Source: Candidatus Lambdaproteobacteria bacterium RIFOXYD2_FULL_50_16
GTDB taxonomy: Bacteria; SAR324; XYD2-FULL-50-16
Direction: 5' to 3'
Length of the DNA stretch: 63,216 nucleotides
Assembly (NCBI GenBank): GCA_001783695.1
Contig: MFNE01000024.1
Location: forward strand, 3,040-66,255
A program made the position numbers and the translations under genes. The notes under the pieces are model-generated. The model made no database searches, had not been told where the DNA came from, and was given only the letters and a program-made list of their open reading frames with translations. Positions 34,475-42,896 of this stretch are shown here, in pieces; the stretch's first letter is position 1, and the number at the start of each line of letters is the position of its first letter.

Positions 34475-36184
34475 ATGTCGATCAAATCCAAAATTTTTAT
34501 TGCGATGTCATTGATCTTGATTCTGCCCTTTGTGGTTTTAGACATTATTGATTACAACCACGAACTGGCCGAGGTAACCGAGCGAATCAAGGTGCAGATT
34601 AAAAATGTGGTGCGGATCAATACGGTCACCAACCAAGCCTTTATGTGGAGCCGGGCGGCCATGCGGGACCGGCTTGGGGATCACTTTTATCAGTTGCCCG
34701 AAAATATTCAAAACGACTTAATTATGGTGGGGGCGGATGGATTAGACGTGACCATGGAGATGTTAAACCAAAGTTTGGAAGACACGGTTATCTGGTATTC
34801 TTGGGGCGAAAAGATTGCCACCTACATCGAAAATCGGGGTGACTATACCTATACCCAACTCCCAAAAGACAGTTTGGACCGTAAAATTTTGGCTGAAGGA
34901 GGTGAGTTTTATGGGGTGGTCTCTTGGGATGGAGACCCGGAGATGTACAAACCTGGAACCCAGGTGTTTAGGGGAGTGTTTGGGGTACGAATCCTGGATA
35001 AAACTCCAGTCGATTTACGTGGGCGCGAGATCGAATTTATGGCGGCTTGCGCTAGTTGCCATTTAGTTGACATGGGGGTGGACCCTGAAAAAACCATGGC
35101 CGTGGTTTCGGTAGCTTTCGACATGGAACACACCTTAGCTAACGCCAAAAAGAAACTGATTGTTAGTATCATTACGGTCAGTCTGATGATTGTGGCGATT
35201 TTGATGGTGTTGCTATACCTGCTTAATCAAATGATATTTAAGCCGATTAAGGCGCTTGAAGATAGTTTTAGAGACATTGCCCAAGGAGATGGAGACTTGA
35301 CCCAACGATTGCCAGTGACCCGTCGGGACGAGGTGGGGCGGGTCGCAGATCTGTTTAACCAATTTATGGGTAATATTCAAAAGGTGATTAACGATATTGA
35401 TGGCACCGCCAACACTTTGGCGGCCTCATCTGAAGAATTGCACGCCACCTCAACCCAGATTGAGCGGACAACCAGGGAGGTTAATGAATCAATTGAGGGC
35501 TCTAACGACCAACTCCGAAGAACCACCGCCGATATCCAGCAAATGGCCACCAGTATAGAGCAGATATCAGGCAAAGTGAGTCAGGTACAGCAGATAAGCG
35601 TCCAAGCATCTAAAGACGCTCAAACAGGCACTGAATCGGTAGCTAGCAGTAATAAGGCTATCGCCAAAATCGAAGAATCTTCAAAGCAAATCTTGGGGAT
35701 TATGGATGTAATCAACCAAATATCTAATCAAACCAACTTGCTTTCTTTAAACGCCGCTATTGAGGCCGCCAAGGCCGGGGAGTTGGGCAAAGGGTTTGCG
35801 GTGGTTGCCGATGAGGTTCGAAACCTTTCTGGGCGCAGTGCGGACGCTACCCAAAAGATTCAGCGGCTGATGGAAGTTAGCTATGCTAACGTCTATGAAG
35901 GCACCCAGGTGATTGCGCGGACCGGCAAGATTTTAAGTGGGATTATTGATCAGGTTTCAAAAATCAGTGGTCATATCAATGAAGTAAATCAAGCGGTGAA
36001 CCAGCAATCGAACGCGACCGGCTCCTTAGCCAAGGCCGCGCAGGACCTAAGTCAAAACAGTCAGTCCAATGCCCAGGCAATTAGGGAGCTTTCTAAGGCG
36101 ATTCGGGAGGTGGACGCTACCACGGAAGATTTAAGCCACATGGCGGACAAACTCAAGGCCCAGGTCAATACCTTTAAAACCTAG
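34475..36184 (+). CDS. Methyl-accepting chemotaxis protein with periplasmic c-type haem motif
   Basis: A 569-residue chemoreceptor. Helix 1 covers about residues 5-25 and helix 2 about 228-250, leaving a 200-residue periplasmic sensor. Near the end of the sensor is CASCH (Cys192, Cys195, His196), the covalent c-haem attachment motif. A HAMP domain (DSFRDIAQGDGDLTQRLPVT) follows, then the signalling coiled coil with the tip NQISNQTNLLSLNAAIEAAKAGE. Geobacter has chemoreceptors whose PAS-like periplasmic domains bind one c-haem, so redox, NO or CO sensing is a fair inference. No C-terminal CheR-binding pentapeptide is seen. A good terminator follows. Confidence 0.92.
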   Translation: MSIKSKIFIAMSLILILPFVVLDIIDYNHELAEVTERIKVQIKNVVRINTVTNQAFMWSRAAMRDRLGDHFYQLPENIQNDLIMVGADGLDVTMEMLNQSLEDTVIWYSWGEKIATYIENRGDYTYTQLPKDSLDRKILAEGGEFYGVVSWDGDPEMYKPGTQVFRGVFGVRILDKTPVDLRGREIEFMAACASCHLVDMGVDPEKTMAVVSVAFDMEHTLANAKKKLIVSIITVSLMIVAILMVLLYLLNQMIFKPIKALEDSFRDIAQGDGDLTQRLPVTRRDEVGRVADLFNQFMGNIQKVINDIDGTANTLAASSEELHATSTQIERTTREVNESIEGSNDQLRRTTADIQQMATSIEQISGKVSQVQQISVQASKDAQTGTESVASSNKAIAKIEESSKQILGIMDVINQISNQTNLLSLNAAIEAAKAGELGKGFAVVADEVRNLSGRSADATQKIQRLMEVSYANVYEGTQVIARTGKILSGIIDQVSKISGHINEVNQAVNQQSNATGSLAKAAQDLSQNSQSNAQAIRELSKAIREVDATTEDLSHMADKLKAQVNTFKT

Positions 36185-36204
36185 GCTTTCTCGCTCTATT
36201 TTAA

Positions 36205-36234
36205 AAAAAAGCCCCTTCACTGGGGCTTTTTTTT
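36205..36234 (+). terminator. Rho-independent terminator of the chemoreceptor gene
   Basis: A-run, stem GCCCC/GGGGC with a 6-base loop (TTCACT), then an 8-base T-run. Confidence 0.9.
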
Positions 36235-36245
36235 GTCTAAAAATT

Positions 36246-36272
36246 TCAAGTTTTTTATTCCCCTGCCGATAA
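36246..36272 (+). promoter_or_regulatory. Sigma-28 (FliA) promoter
   Basis: TCAAGTTT-N11-GCCGATAA, 15 of 16 matches to the E. coli class III consensus with exact spacing. It reads into the two small coupled genes at 36351 and 36650; the ATG lies 78 bases past the -10 box. Confidence 0.85.
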
Positions 36273-36350
36273 GGAACTAGGCAAACAAAATACTCAAATA
36301 CCCATGGCGGTCTTCGGGCCGCTAGCCAACTTAAAAAAACAGGAGCGGTG

Positions 36351-36653
36351 ATGGAAAGGGATATCCAAAGAATCCGGGAAACCCTGGCGCAGATGATTCA
36401 GCTTAGCGTGGTTACCGAGCGAAGTTACCGGATGTCGGTCCGCGAACTAGGAGCGTTTTATCTAAACGGCACCAGCCGGTCTGAACAAGGGGAAGTGGAT
36501 TTACTTTGGGAATATGAAGACGGACGCCCGATTCGGGTGAATCGGGAAAACAGCGAGCTAGTTGTGGCCGAATACTTTGAACGTTTAGGTCTGGAATTGG
36601 TTTTACCTCCCACTCCAGATCCGATCCTACAAAAAACCTGGAGGTTGGCGTGA
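36351..36653 (+). CDS. Small protein of unknown function, FliA-promoted
   Basis: A 100-residue soluble acidic protein (MERDIQRIRETLAQMIQLSV at the N-terminus, DLLWEYEDGRPIRVNRENSE in the middle). Its family is not recognised. AGGAG at 36341-36345 favours the ATG at 36351 over the GTG just before. The helical start and beta-rich middle suggest a small compact fold. A FliA promoter is upstream and its stop overlaps the next small gene (GTGA), so both should be made during late flagellar assembly or for chemotaxis. It does not look like FlgM, FlgN or a Che protein. Confidence 0.75.
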   Translation: MERDIQRIRETLAQMIQLSVVTERSYRMSVRELGAFYLNGTSRSEQGEVDLLWEYEDGRPIRVNRENSELVVAEYFERLGLELVLPPTPDPILQKTWRLA

Positions 36654-36811
36654 AGATCGAAGATAAAAAGGCCAAACCTTTCGCCGAGCCTAATCGAGAC
36701 GAAATCGCCGAGGCGTTAAAGAAATTTTTGGCCAAGGGTGGGCGGATTCGCAGGGAAGAACCGCTGTGGATCGAAGAAGAGCGAGGGGCTGATTTTCAGC
36801 CTAAGAACTAA
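36650..36811 (+). CDS. Small basic/acidic protein with FLAKGGRI motif, SutA-like pattern
   Basis: A 53-residue protein begun by GTG that overlaps the preceding TGA. Sequence: a charged N-terminus, then AEALKKFLAKGGRIRREEPL, then an acidic tail. The pattern of helix, F-L-x-K/R-G-G-K/R-I and charged tail resembles the small RNA polymerase-binding protein SutA and similar short regulators, though similarity in so short a sequence proves little. Good codon use over the whole length, translational coupling and a terminator immediately after its stop support it as a real gene. Confidence 0.6.
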   Translation: MKIEDKKAKPFAEPNRDEIAEALKKFLAKGGRIRREEPLWIEEERGADFQPKN

Positions 36812-36838
36812 AAAAACCGGCGCAGGCCGGTTTTTTTT
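36811..36838. terminator. Bidirectional rho-independent terminator
   Basis: A-run, stem ACCGGC/GCCGGT with loop GCAG, then eight T's. It separates the convergent genes at 36811 and 36844. Confidence 0.9.
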
Positions 36839-36843
36839 TAGCT

Positions 36844-38130
36844 TTAAAGTACATCCATAAACGCAGAAACCGAAAACACCGCCTTGCCTAATCCTGGTTC
36901 CCCGTATCCTGGAGGCGGGGGGAGGTGGTATCTGGCAACGGTTTCTTTAAACTGCTCCAAGAGATAGACATAATATTCTAGCGGAGCGGCCTGTTGATTG
37001 CCTAAAAAGCTGGTGGGCTCTGGGCACCAGGTGGTGAATCGGGGCATAATCCCTTTGGACATAAAAAAATCGAGCCCTAAAACCGTTGAATCTACCGCCT
37101 TTTTTGGGTCAGTAAACCCATAAGGTTGGGCCATCTCAACCCCACCGACAAAGTTGGGGATAACCCGGGAAGGCCCAAAAACCTCCGCTGATTCCACAAT
37201 CCGCCGCATCCAGTTCTCCCTACCCACAAACCGCTCTTTACCCGGACAAAGTCGCACAAATAGTTCAGGGTCCCAGACCTCATAGTTAGGATGGTAGATG
37301 CTCACCCCACCTTCGTCTTTGAGGCGTTGGCAGTCTTTTTTTTCAAAAGCCTCGACGACCGCCTTTAGAATCCAACGCTGGCCGAACCGTTCGCTAATCG
37401 CTTTGGCGTAATCCAGATAAAAATCCAACTCCCCTTTTCCTGACAACTGGCCTGTGATGCTGCCCCCGGTTAGGGTTACCGCTTGGGTGACTTGGGCTTG
37501 ATCGAGTTGGTTGATTAGCTGTAGCGCCTCTAAAATATCGGCGCTATTTTTGATTCCCGTATATTCGCGGCCAGCCTTTTTTTGTTGGCGATAGTTTTCG
37601 TTAATATCGCAAAACTGGCACTCTTCCTCTTTGCCCCAATATTGGCAAAGTCGGTAAACAGTTAAGTAAATCAGGTAGCCCCACTCTAATACCGGGGCGA
37701 TTTCGCTGATTTTTTTGCCAGAGGAGAGGGGAGCTTGGTAAAAGGGAGGGACCGGATGATACTCCACCTCGGACAGGGGCTTGCCTTCTAAGGCCAAAGT
37801 CAATTTGCCTTGGATCAGCTCGACTTGATAGGGGCTTTTTGGGGCCAAGCGGACGTTAAAGATCGTTGGTTTTAGCGCCCAAGTTCCCCCTGAAAACCGC
37901 ACCTCTTCTGGGGCCGTGAGTAGATGCTCCCCCGCCTCTTCTAGTTCTTCTAGGGTTGCCAGATCGAAGCTAAAGATAAAATAGTCTTTTGGTTTAAACC
38001 CGGCGGCAACCAACAGGCTATCTTTAGAAAAACCCACCCCAAGGCGCAGCACGTCTTGCTTGATAATTGCCTCTTTGGGGACGCTAGGGTATTGTTCAGA
38101 AAGGCTTTCGATTTGGTCCCAGCGGCTCAC
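36844..38130 (-). CDS. Radical SAM-type protein with atypical CX8CX2C motif
   Basis: A 428-residue protein. A candidate iron-sulfur motif, LCQYWGKEEECQFCDIN, has Cys162, Cys171 and Cys174, giving CX8CX2C instead of the canonical CX3CX2C. The aromatic residue before the last Cys (QFC) and the following AVTLTGGSITGQ, with a Gly-rich GGE-like element, fit the radical SAM barrel, and downstream beta/alpha repeats continue to PNFVGGVEMAQPYGFTDPKK. The N-terminal ~145 residues form a separate domain. The substrate is unknown. It is last in the long moxR/bat operon and overlaps the upstream SDR gene by 4 bases. It ends at a shared terminator. Confidence 0.7.
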   Translation of the reverse strand: MSRWDQIESLSEQYPSVPKEAIIKQDVLRLGVGFSKDSLLVAAGFKPKDYFIFSFDLATLEELEEAGEHLLTAPEEVRFSGGTWALKPTIFNVRLAPKSPYQVELIQGKLTLALEGKPLSEVEYHPVPPFYQAPLSSGKKISEIAPVLEWGYLIYLTVYRLCQYWGKEEECQFCDINENYRQQKKAGREYTGIKNSADILEALQLINQLDQAQVTQAVTLTGGSITGQLSGKGELDFYLDYAKAISERFGQRWILKAVVEAFEKKDCQRLKDEGGVSIYHPNYEVWDPELFVRLCPGKERFVGRENWMRRIVESAEVFGPSRVIPNFVGGVEMAQPYGFTDPKKAVDSTVLGLDFFMSKGIMPRFTTWCPEPTSFLGNQQAAPLEYYVYLLEQFKETVARYHLPPPPGYGEPGLGKAVFSVSAFMDVL

Positions 38131-38954
38131 GGCTCTTCCTTGGCCAGGGCGGCCCGATAGTTGGGGAATTCGAGATTAAAACCTATTGATTTTAATCTAC
38201 TAGCGCCAATCACTCGACCTGGGGCCGAGGCATAACCGCTTCTAGCCAAAAATCCAGGTTCTGTGACCATCTTAACCCCTGCCCAATTCGGTTGTTTTAA
38301 GAGCCACAAGGCTAGTTCTAAACTCTCTGCTGGTTCCTCATCTAGGGCGTGCAGAGGGCTGGGACAAGGGGTCGTTAAAGCCAGCCGGCAAATCGCCGCT
38401 AGGTCGCGCACCTCAATTCGGTGAATCCGGCCCGAATCTGCTGGGATGGGCAACCCTTGGCGGAGTCGCTGGGCTATCCCCCGTCCAGGTCCATATATCG
38501 CGGCTGGGCGGATAACGGTTAAATCAAAATAGGGACCCAAAGCCTGCTCGGTAGCCCAACGTAAGCAACCTTTGGGACTATCAGGCTGAGGTGGGGTAGT
38601 TTCATCGTAAAAACCGGGCTGGTTGGGAAATACCCCGGTGCTGGATATATAAACCAACCGCTTGAGACCGGGCCGGTGCCGACTCATCCAGTCTCCCCAT
38701 TCTTGCACCCGGCACTTTTCTTGAGCCAGATCTTCGAGAATCGGAGGGATGGTTAAAACCAACCCGTCTGCCTTCAAAGGCAAGGCCTCCCAGGTTTTGG
38801 GTTGGGCCCAGTCAAAACCCACCCAATCGCCGATAAACGAGGCCGGTTTAGAGCCGTGACCCGCCCCAAAACTGCCAGACCCCCAACTATATCTTTTATA
38901 GAGCCATTGCCCTAGGTAACCCAGGCCTAAGACCCCTAAACGGAAGTCGGTCAA
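38127..38954 (-). CDS. Atypical short-chain dehydrogenase/NAD-dependent epimerase-like protein
   Basis: A 275-residue Rossmann protein. The nucleotide-binding loop is LGVLGLGYLG near residue 10. The segment RLVYISSTGVF holds the catalytic-region Ser/Thr, and VIRPAAIYGPGRG is the epimerase substrate-side motif. The usual Tyr-x3-Lys pair is not clear, so it may be a non-catalytic or atypical member related to YeeZ. It lies one base after the FKBP gene and overlaps the radical SAM gene. The substrate is unknown. Confidence 0.75.
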   Translation of the reverse strand: MTDFRLGVLGLGYLGQWLYKRYSWGSGSFGAGHGSKPASFIGDWVGFDWAQPKTWEALPLKADGLVLTIPPILEDLAQEKCRVQEWGDWMSRHRPGLKRLVYISSTGVFPNQPGFYDETTPPQPDSPKGCLRWATEQALGPYFDLTVIRPAAIYGPGRGIAQRLRQGLPIPADSGRIHRIEVRDLAAICRLALTTPCPSPLHALDEEPAESLELALWLLKQPNWAGVKMVTEPGFLARSGYASAPGRVIGASRLKSIGFNLEFPNYRAALAKEEP

Positions 38955-38955
38955 C

Positions 38956-39639
38956 CTACAAGACCTCTAACAACTCCACCTTGAAAACCAATACCGAGTT
39001 GGGCTCGATGGGGCCCATACCGCGGTCGCCGTAGGCAAGCTTGGCGGGGACGTAAAGCTCCCACTCTGAACCAGCAGTCATCATCATCAGGGCTTCGGTC
39101 CAACCAGGGATTACGCCGGTCACAGGGAAGGTCGCAGGAGTACCCCGTTTGTAGCTTGAGTCAAAGACGGTGCCGTCGATCAGCTTGCCTTCATAATTGA
39201 CCTTAACCTTCGATTCGGTTGTGGGCTTGGCCCCTTTGCCGGTTTTGACTACTTTGTATTGCAGCCCCGACGCGGTTACCTTAACTCCTTTATTCTTTTT
39301 ATTGGCTTCTAGCCACTTGTTGCCTTTTTCGATATTGGCTTTGCCCATGGTTTCTTGTTGAGCTTTTTGTTTGGCCATCATTTTTTCCCTAAACGCATCC
39401 ATCACCTTGCGCATCGTCTCCTCGTCGAGTTTCGGTTTGCCGTTTTGGGTCCCGTCTTCTAGCCCAGCGGTCAAAGCGGCTAAATCTAGGTCGATAGATT
39501 GGCGCTTTAGATTCGAACCCATCTGGAATCCAATAATATAACTCACCTTGGAGTTTTCATTTTTTAGGTCGGGATCCTTGGCCCAAAGGTTGGAGGCAAA
39601 AAGGGCGAGGGTCACAAACAACAATAGTTTTTTGAACAT
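38956..39639 (-). CDS. FKBP-type peptidyl-prolyl cis-trans isomerase, periplasmic
   Basis: A 227-residue foldase with a signal peptide (residues 1-20, LWAKD). An N-terminal helical dimerisation domain (about 25-110, with VSYIIGFQMGSNLKRQSIDL) precedes the FKBP domain (about 120-227: KVKVNYEGKLIDGTVFDSSY, VIPGWTEALMMMTAGSEWEL, and AYGDRGMGPIEPNSVLVFKV). This is the architecture of Mip and FkpA. It assists folding of envelope proteins. It is in the Bat operon 36 bases after batB, which fits a shared role in envelope protein quality control. Confidence 0.93.
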   Translation of the reverse strand: MFKKLLLFVTLALFASNLWAKDPDLKNENSKVSYIIGFQMGSNLKRQSIDLDLAALTAGLEDGTQNGKPKLDEETMRKVMDAFREKMMAKQKAQQETMGKANIEKGNKWLEANKKNKGVKVTASGLQYKVVKTGKGAKPTTESKVKVNYEGKLIDGTVFDSSYKRGTPATFPVTGVIPGWTEALMMMTAGSEWELYVPAKLAYGDRGMGPIEPNSVLVFKVELLEVL

Positions 39640-39675
39640 GGTTGATCCTGTGGATTCGAAGTGACTGTAAGGCCC

Positions 39676-40617
39676 TTAGCTTTGCCGGTTTGCTCCCAGT
39701 TGTAAAGGAGAAACGGCCCATAACAAACAAAGCGCAGCGGGCCATAAAACCCAAGGAAACAGTTCAGTATAAACCTGTGCCTCCTTGGTTTGCCCCTGGG
39801 CCTCTGCAGGGTGGGACAAAAAATCTCGGTAGATTTCAGCCATATCGACCCGCTTGAGTTCGGCGGGGATATACACACCGCCAGTCTGGCGGGCGATTTC
39901 GTTTAAGGTTTTTTGGTCGAGTCGGCTAAGCACGGGCTGGCCATCTTTTTCGGCTCCAGGCACCAAGGTACCCCGAGGGTCGCCCAAACCTAGGGTATGC
40001 ACAATCACCCCTAGTTTTGCGGCCTCTTTAGCGGCCTCTAAGGGCTCTGATTCTTGGTCTTCGCCGTCGGTAATCAGGAGCAGTTCGCGGGTGTGGTTGG
40101 AGGGGTCAAAAAACAGCATCTCTAAGGACACCCTGATTGCCTCGCCTAAGAGGGTTCCGCCTCGATGGAGGCTTTGTGGGTCCGTTTGAGCGAGGGTATT
40201 TGAAAAATAATCGTAGTCTAAGGTTAGTGGCACCAAAAGCTTTACCTCGCCTGCAAAACCAATCAAGGCCACCCGTTCTCCAGAAAGCGAGCCCAAGAGG
40301 TCACTGATCATCCCCTTAGCCCGCTCTAAGCGGTTGGGCCTTAGGTCTTGGGCTAGCATAGACTTGGAGAGGTCTAAAAGAATTACCAAATCGCGCCCTT
40401 TCTTCTGGGCCATAACGCTCTGCGGGTCCCCTTGAGGCCGCATCAATGCCAGAAGCCCCAAGAGTAAAGCAGCCAGGGGCCATAGTAATTGGGTCTTGGC
40501 TGGGCGTCTTTTAAGCTTTAGTGGCCGTTTTTTAAAAAACAGCCAGCCCAAAATTCCAAGCCCCAACCATAATCCTAAACCCAGAGCCCAGCCAGGGTGA
40601 CTAAATCCAGAGATCAT
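39676..40617 (-). CDS. batB: VWA-domain membrane protein BatB
   Basis: A 313-residue protein with two membrane segments (near residues 10-28 and 44-62), a von Willebrand A domain and a C-terminal membrane segment. The MIDAS metal site starts as VILLDLSKSM (DxSxS) and continues with TLLGEAI and LLITDGEDQES. BatB/BatA pairs with MoxR and DUF58 proteins occur in many bacteria and were linked to aerotolerance in Bacteroides and Leptospira. The ATG at 40617 overlaps the crcB stop (ATGA). Its exact partners in complex assembly are not known. Confidence 0.9.
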   Translation of the reverse strand: MISGFSHPGWALGLGLWLGLGILGWLFFKKRPLKLKRRPAKTQLLWPLAALLLGLLALMRPQGDPQSVMAQKKGRDLVILLDLSKSMLAQDLRPNRLERAKGMISDLLGSLSGERVALIGFAGEVKLLVPLTLDYDYFSNTLAQTDPQSLHRGGTLLGEAIRVSLEMLFFDPSNHTRELLLITDGEDQESEPLEAAKEAAKLGVIVHTLGLGDPRGTLVPGAEKDGQPVLSRLDQKTLNEIARQTGGVYIPAELKRVDMAEIYRDFLSHPAEAQGQTKEAQVYTELFPWVLWPAALCLLWAVSPLQLGANRQS

Positions 40618-40994
40618 AACCAAGCCTGCATCAATTTATCCCCGGCCCAGACCATTCCCAAGCCTAATAATACTTGGGCCCCGATGTTGGCTAGTCCGTT
40701 AATCGTCATGCCACTCTTAAAAAAACTGTAGGTTTCTAGGCCAAAGGTGCTGAAGGTGGTCAGACTACCTAAAATCCCGGTTACAAAAAAGAACCATGCA
40801 GTCGAACCGGCTAGTTCCTTGGCTTGGAACCAAGCGGCTAGGGCCCCAATGATTAAGCAGCCCAATAAGTTAACGCTTAAGGTGCCTACCGCCACCAATG
40901 CGCTCGGGAAATTTAGGTTGGCCCAGGCTTGTAAATAGTAGCGGGCCACCGCTCCAGCAAAGCCGCCAAGTCCAATGGTTAAGATGGGGTGCAT
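40614..40994 (-). CDS. crcB: Fluoride channel Fluc/CrcB
   Basis: A 126-residue four-helix protein. The signature GILGSLTTFSTFGLET, the early GGFAGAVARYY, and the VNLLGCLIIG segment identify the Fluc fluoride-exporting channel, which acts as a dual-topology dimer. It lies between batA and batB, overlaps batB, and starts 8 bases after batA, so it is inside the operon rather than under a fluoride riboswitch of its own; no riboswitch was recognised upstream. Confidence 0.94.
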   Translation of the reverse strand: MHPILTIGLGGFAGAVARYYLQAWANLNFPSALVAVGTLSVNLLGCLIIGALAAWFQAKELAGSTAWFFFVTGILGSLTTFSTFGLETYSFFKSGMTINGLANIGAQVLLGLGMVWAGDKLMQAWL

Positions 40995-41002
40995 AGGTTC
41001 CT

Positions 41003-42046
41003 TCAGTCGATTTTTTTTAAGTAAATTAGGCTCAAAGTCAGTTCCAAGGCCAGCAAGAAAAGGCCAAAGGCGAGGGGGGTCGCATAATATTCTTGGTAAA
41101 CCATCCTTTTTTCGGCGAACGGGGTTTTTTCGAGTTCGTCGATCTTCTTGTACACCTCGATTAGAGCTTCACCGGTGCTTACCTTAAACATTTCCCCACC
41201 TGTGAGGTGGCTGGCCTCTTCGATTAGGCGGGTGTCTAAAATGGGGTTATTAAGTCTAAACAAATTACCCAACATCCCTCCCCGGGACGGGTCAGATACA
41301 ATAGCAATGCTGTAAAGCTTGATTCCGTTGGCCTGTGCCAGCTTGGCTGCCTCTTTAGGATCGAGGCCACCAGGGGTCTGTTGGCCATCGGTTAGCAGGA
41401 TCATTATTTTAGACTTAATGGCCAATTCGGCTTCCCCTTGGCGGCCAAGCAGGGCCTGATAACTAATCATCCGCAAGCTGGCCATATGCAGAGCATCGCC
41501 GATCATCGTGCCGTCTTCATAGCGGGCGGCGGGCTCGATCCCTTGAGCGAAATGGACCAGACTTTGGTGGTCCGTTGTCAGCGGGGAGATTTCATCGGCA
41601 AACCCGGCAAAGCTAATCAATCCAATCCGGTCATTAGACCGTCCGGCCAATCCTTTATGGTCACCTAAAACAAAGTCCGCAAACACCGCCTTAACTATGT
41701 CTAACCGGGTCTCCTCCTGGCCAAGAAAAAGCATGGGGTCGAGCATACTCGAACTTTTGTCTAAGATCATCATAATCGCCATTCCTGGCTGATAACTCTG
41801 GACCGCCTGTTCACCAGAGCGAGGGCGGGCCAGGGCGAGGCAGATCAAGCTAAAAGCCAAAAGTCGAAGCCAGGGCTTGTAACGCTGGATCAAGACCTTA
41901 GGCCCCCTTTGGGCGGCCATTAGTGGGGATAAAGCAGGCACCGCCAGATTGGCCGGAGGGGGTCGGCGGCGGTTGAGTAGCAGGAAGATTAGATAGAGCC
42001 CAAATGCAGCTAGCGCCCAAGGCCAAGCTTGGGGATCAAATTCCAT
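41003..42046 (-). CDS. batA: VWA-domain membrane protein BatA
   Basis: A 347-residue protein of the same build as BatB: two N-terminal membrane segments, a VWA domain, and a C-terminal membrane segment. The MIDAS starts MMILDKSSSM, so the usual D-x-S-x-S is kept as D-K-S-S-S, and LLTDGQQTPGG is the third metal loop. GGAGAG precedes the ATG at 42046, 11 bases inside the end of the upstream gene; a start at 42064 is less likely. It is expected to work with BatB, the MoxR ATPase and the DUF58 protein. Confidence 0.9.
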   Translation of the reverse strand: MEFDPQAWPWALAAFGLYLIFLLLNRRRPPPANLAVPALSPLMAAQRGPKVLIQRYKPWLRLLAFSLICLALARPRSGEQAVQSYQPGMAIMMILDKSSSMLDPMLFLGQEETRLDIVKAVFADFVLGDHKGLAGRSNDRIGLISFAGFADEISPLTTDHQSLVHFAQGIEPAARYEDGTMIGDALHMASLRMISYQALLGRQGEAELAIKSKIMILLTDGQQTPGGLDPKEAAKLAQANGIKLYSIAIVSDPSRGGMLGNLFRLNNPILDTRLIEEASHLTGGEMFKVSTGEALIEVYKKIDELEKTPFAEKRMVYQEYYATPLAFGLFLLALELTLSLIYLKKID

Positions 42047-42896
42047 GGTTCTCTCCAGCCTCAATAAATCCCTGCACTTGCGCCAGAGCCTCCCTGCTTA
42101 GTTCTTGGCTGGCTTCGAATTGGGCAAACTTCACTTGATCCGCCAAATGCAGATAGGCGTCAAACCAATCTCGCTCCGTTTTCGAGAAGGTTTTTACCCT
42201 TTGCGCTTGGTGCAAAAATTCCTCAGTGGTTTGACCCTGAATAGGCAATAAAAATTGGTCACTAAGGTAATCTTTGAGGCAGTGGGACAGGGCGAAGTGA
42301 AACTGGGCCGGGTCTTGCTCAATCAAGGGTTCAATCTCGGCTAAGTGATTCATAGCCTTGGCCCTGGGGGTTAGCGGGCTCGCTTTAATCGGGCGTGGAC
42401 CCCTTGGGGACCAGAGGAAATATAAAGGGAGGCTAAGGTAACAAAGACTCAAGGCCCCAATGATCCAGCCCGCTTCAAACTGCGGTGGGATTGGGGGCGC
42501 GTAGGGGCGAATTTCTGGGGGAGTTGCGGGGGCGGCAACTGAATAGGTTTGAGGCATTGACTGGGATAAACCCTCACCTAGGTCGGTTGGGTAGTGGAGG
42601 TTCAAGGCAGGTAACCTCACCTCTCCAGGTTGGCGGGCCCAGAGGTTAAAGGTGAAACGCTGCGCCCAAAGGTCTCCCTTGAGGAACCGCTCAAAACGGG
42701 GGCCTTCGATTAGATAGGGTAACTCAGGCAGAGGGTCTAATTTGATATCGACCGCTGGGCCATAGGCGGTTATCTCCCAAACCTGGGGCTCAAAAAGCCC
42801 TGGGTGGGGTTTTAGCAGGTGGGTCTCAACGGTAATTGGGCTCGCCCCCAAGCTCCCTGCCCAAAATCCAAAAAGTATAACCCATCCCCATTTCAT
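42036..42896 (-). CDS. BatD/DUF4381-like membrane protein
   Basis: A 286-residue protein with a signal peptide, a periplasmic beta-rich domain (about 20-140), one membrane helix (about 148-165, GWIIGALSLCYLSLPLYFLW) and a cytoplasmic helical domain ending in a run of leucine-rich helices. In many moxR-bat operons the gene between DUF58 and batA encodes a DUF4381 or BatD-type protein of this layout, which is the main ground for the call. It overlaps both neighbours. Confidence 0.6.
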   Translation of the reverse strand: MKWGWVILFGFWAGSLGASPITVETHLLKPHPGLFEPQVWEITAYGPAVDIKLDPLPELPYLIEGPRFERFLKGDLWAQRFTFNLWARQPGEVRLPALNLHYPTDLGEGLSQSMPQTYSVAAPATPPEIRPYAPPIPPQFEAGWIIGALSLCYLSLPLYFLWSPRGPRPIKASPLTPRAKAMNHLAEIEPLIEQDPAQFHFALSHCLKDYLSDQFLLPIQGQTTEEFLHQAQRVKTFSKTERDWFDAYLHLADQVKFAQFEASQELSREALAQVQGFIEAGENHGI

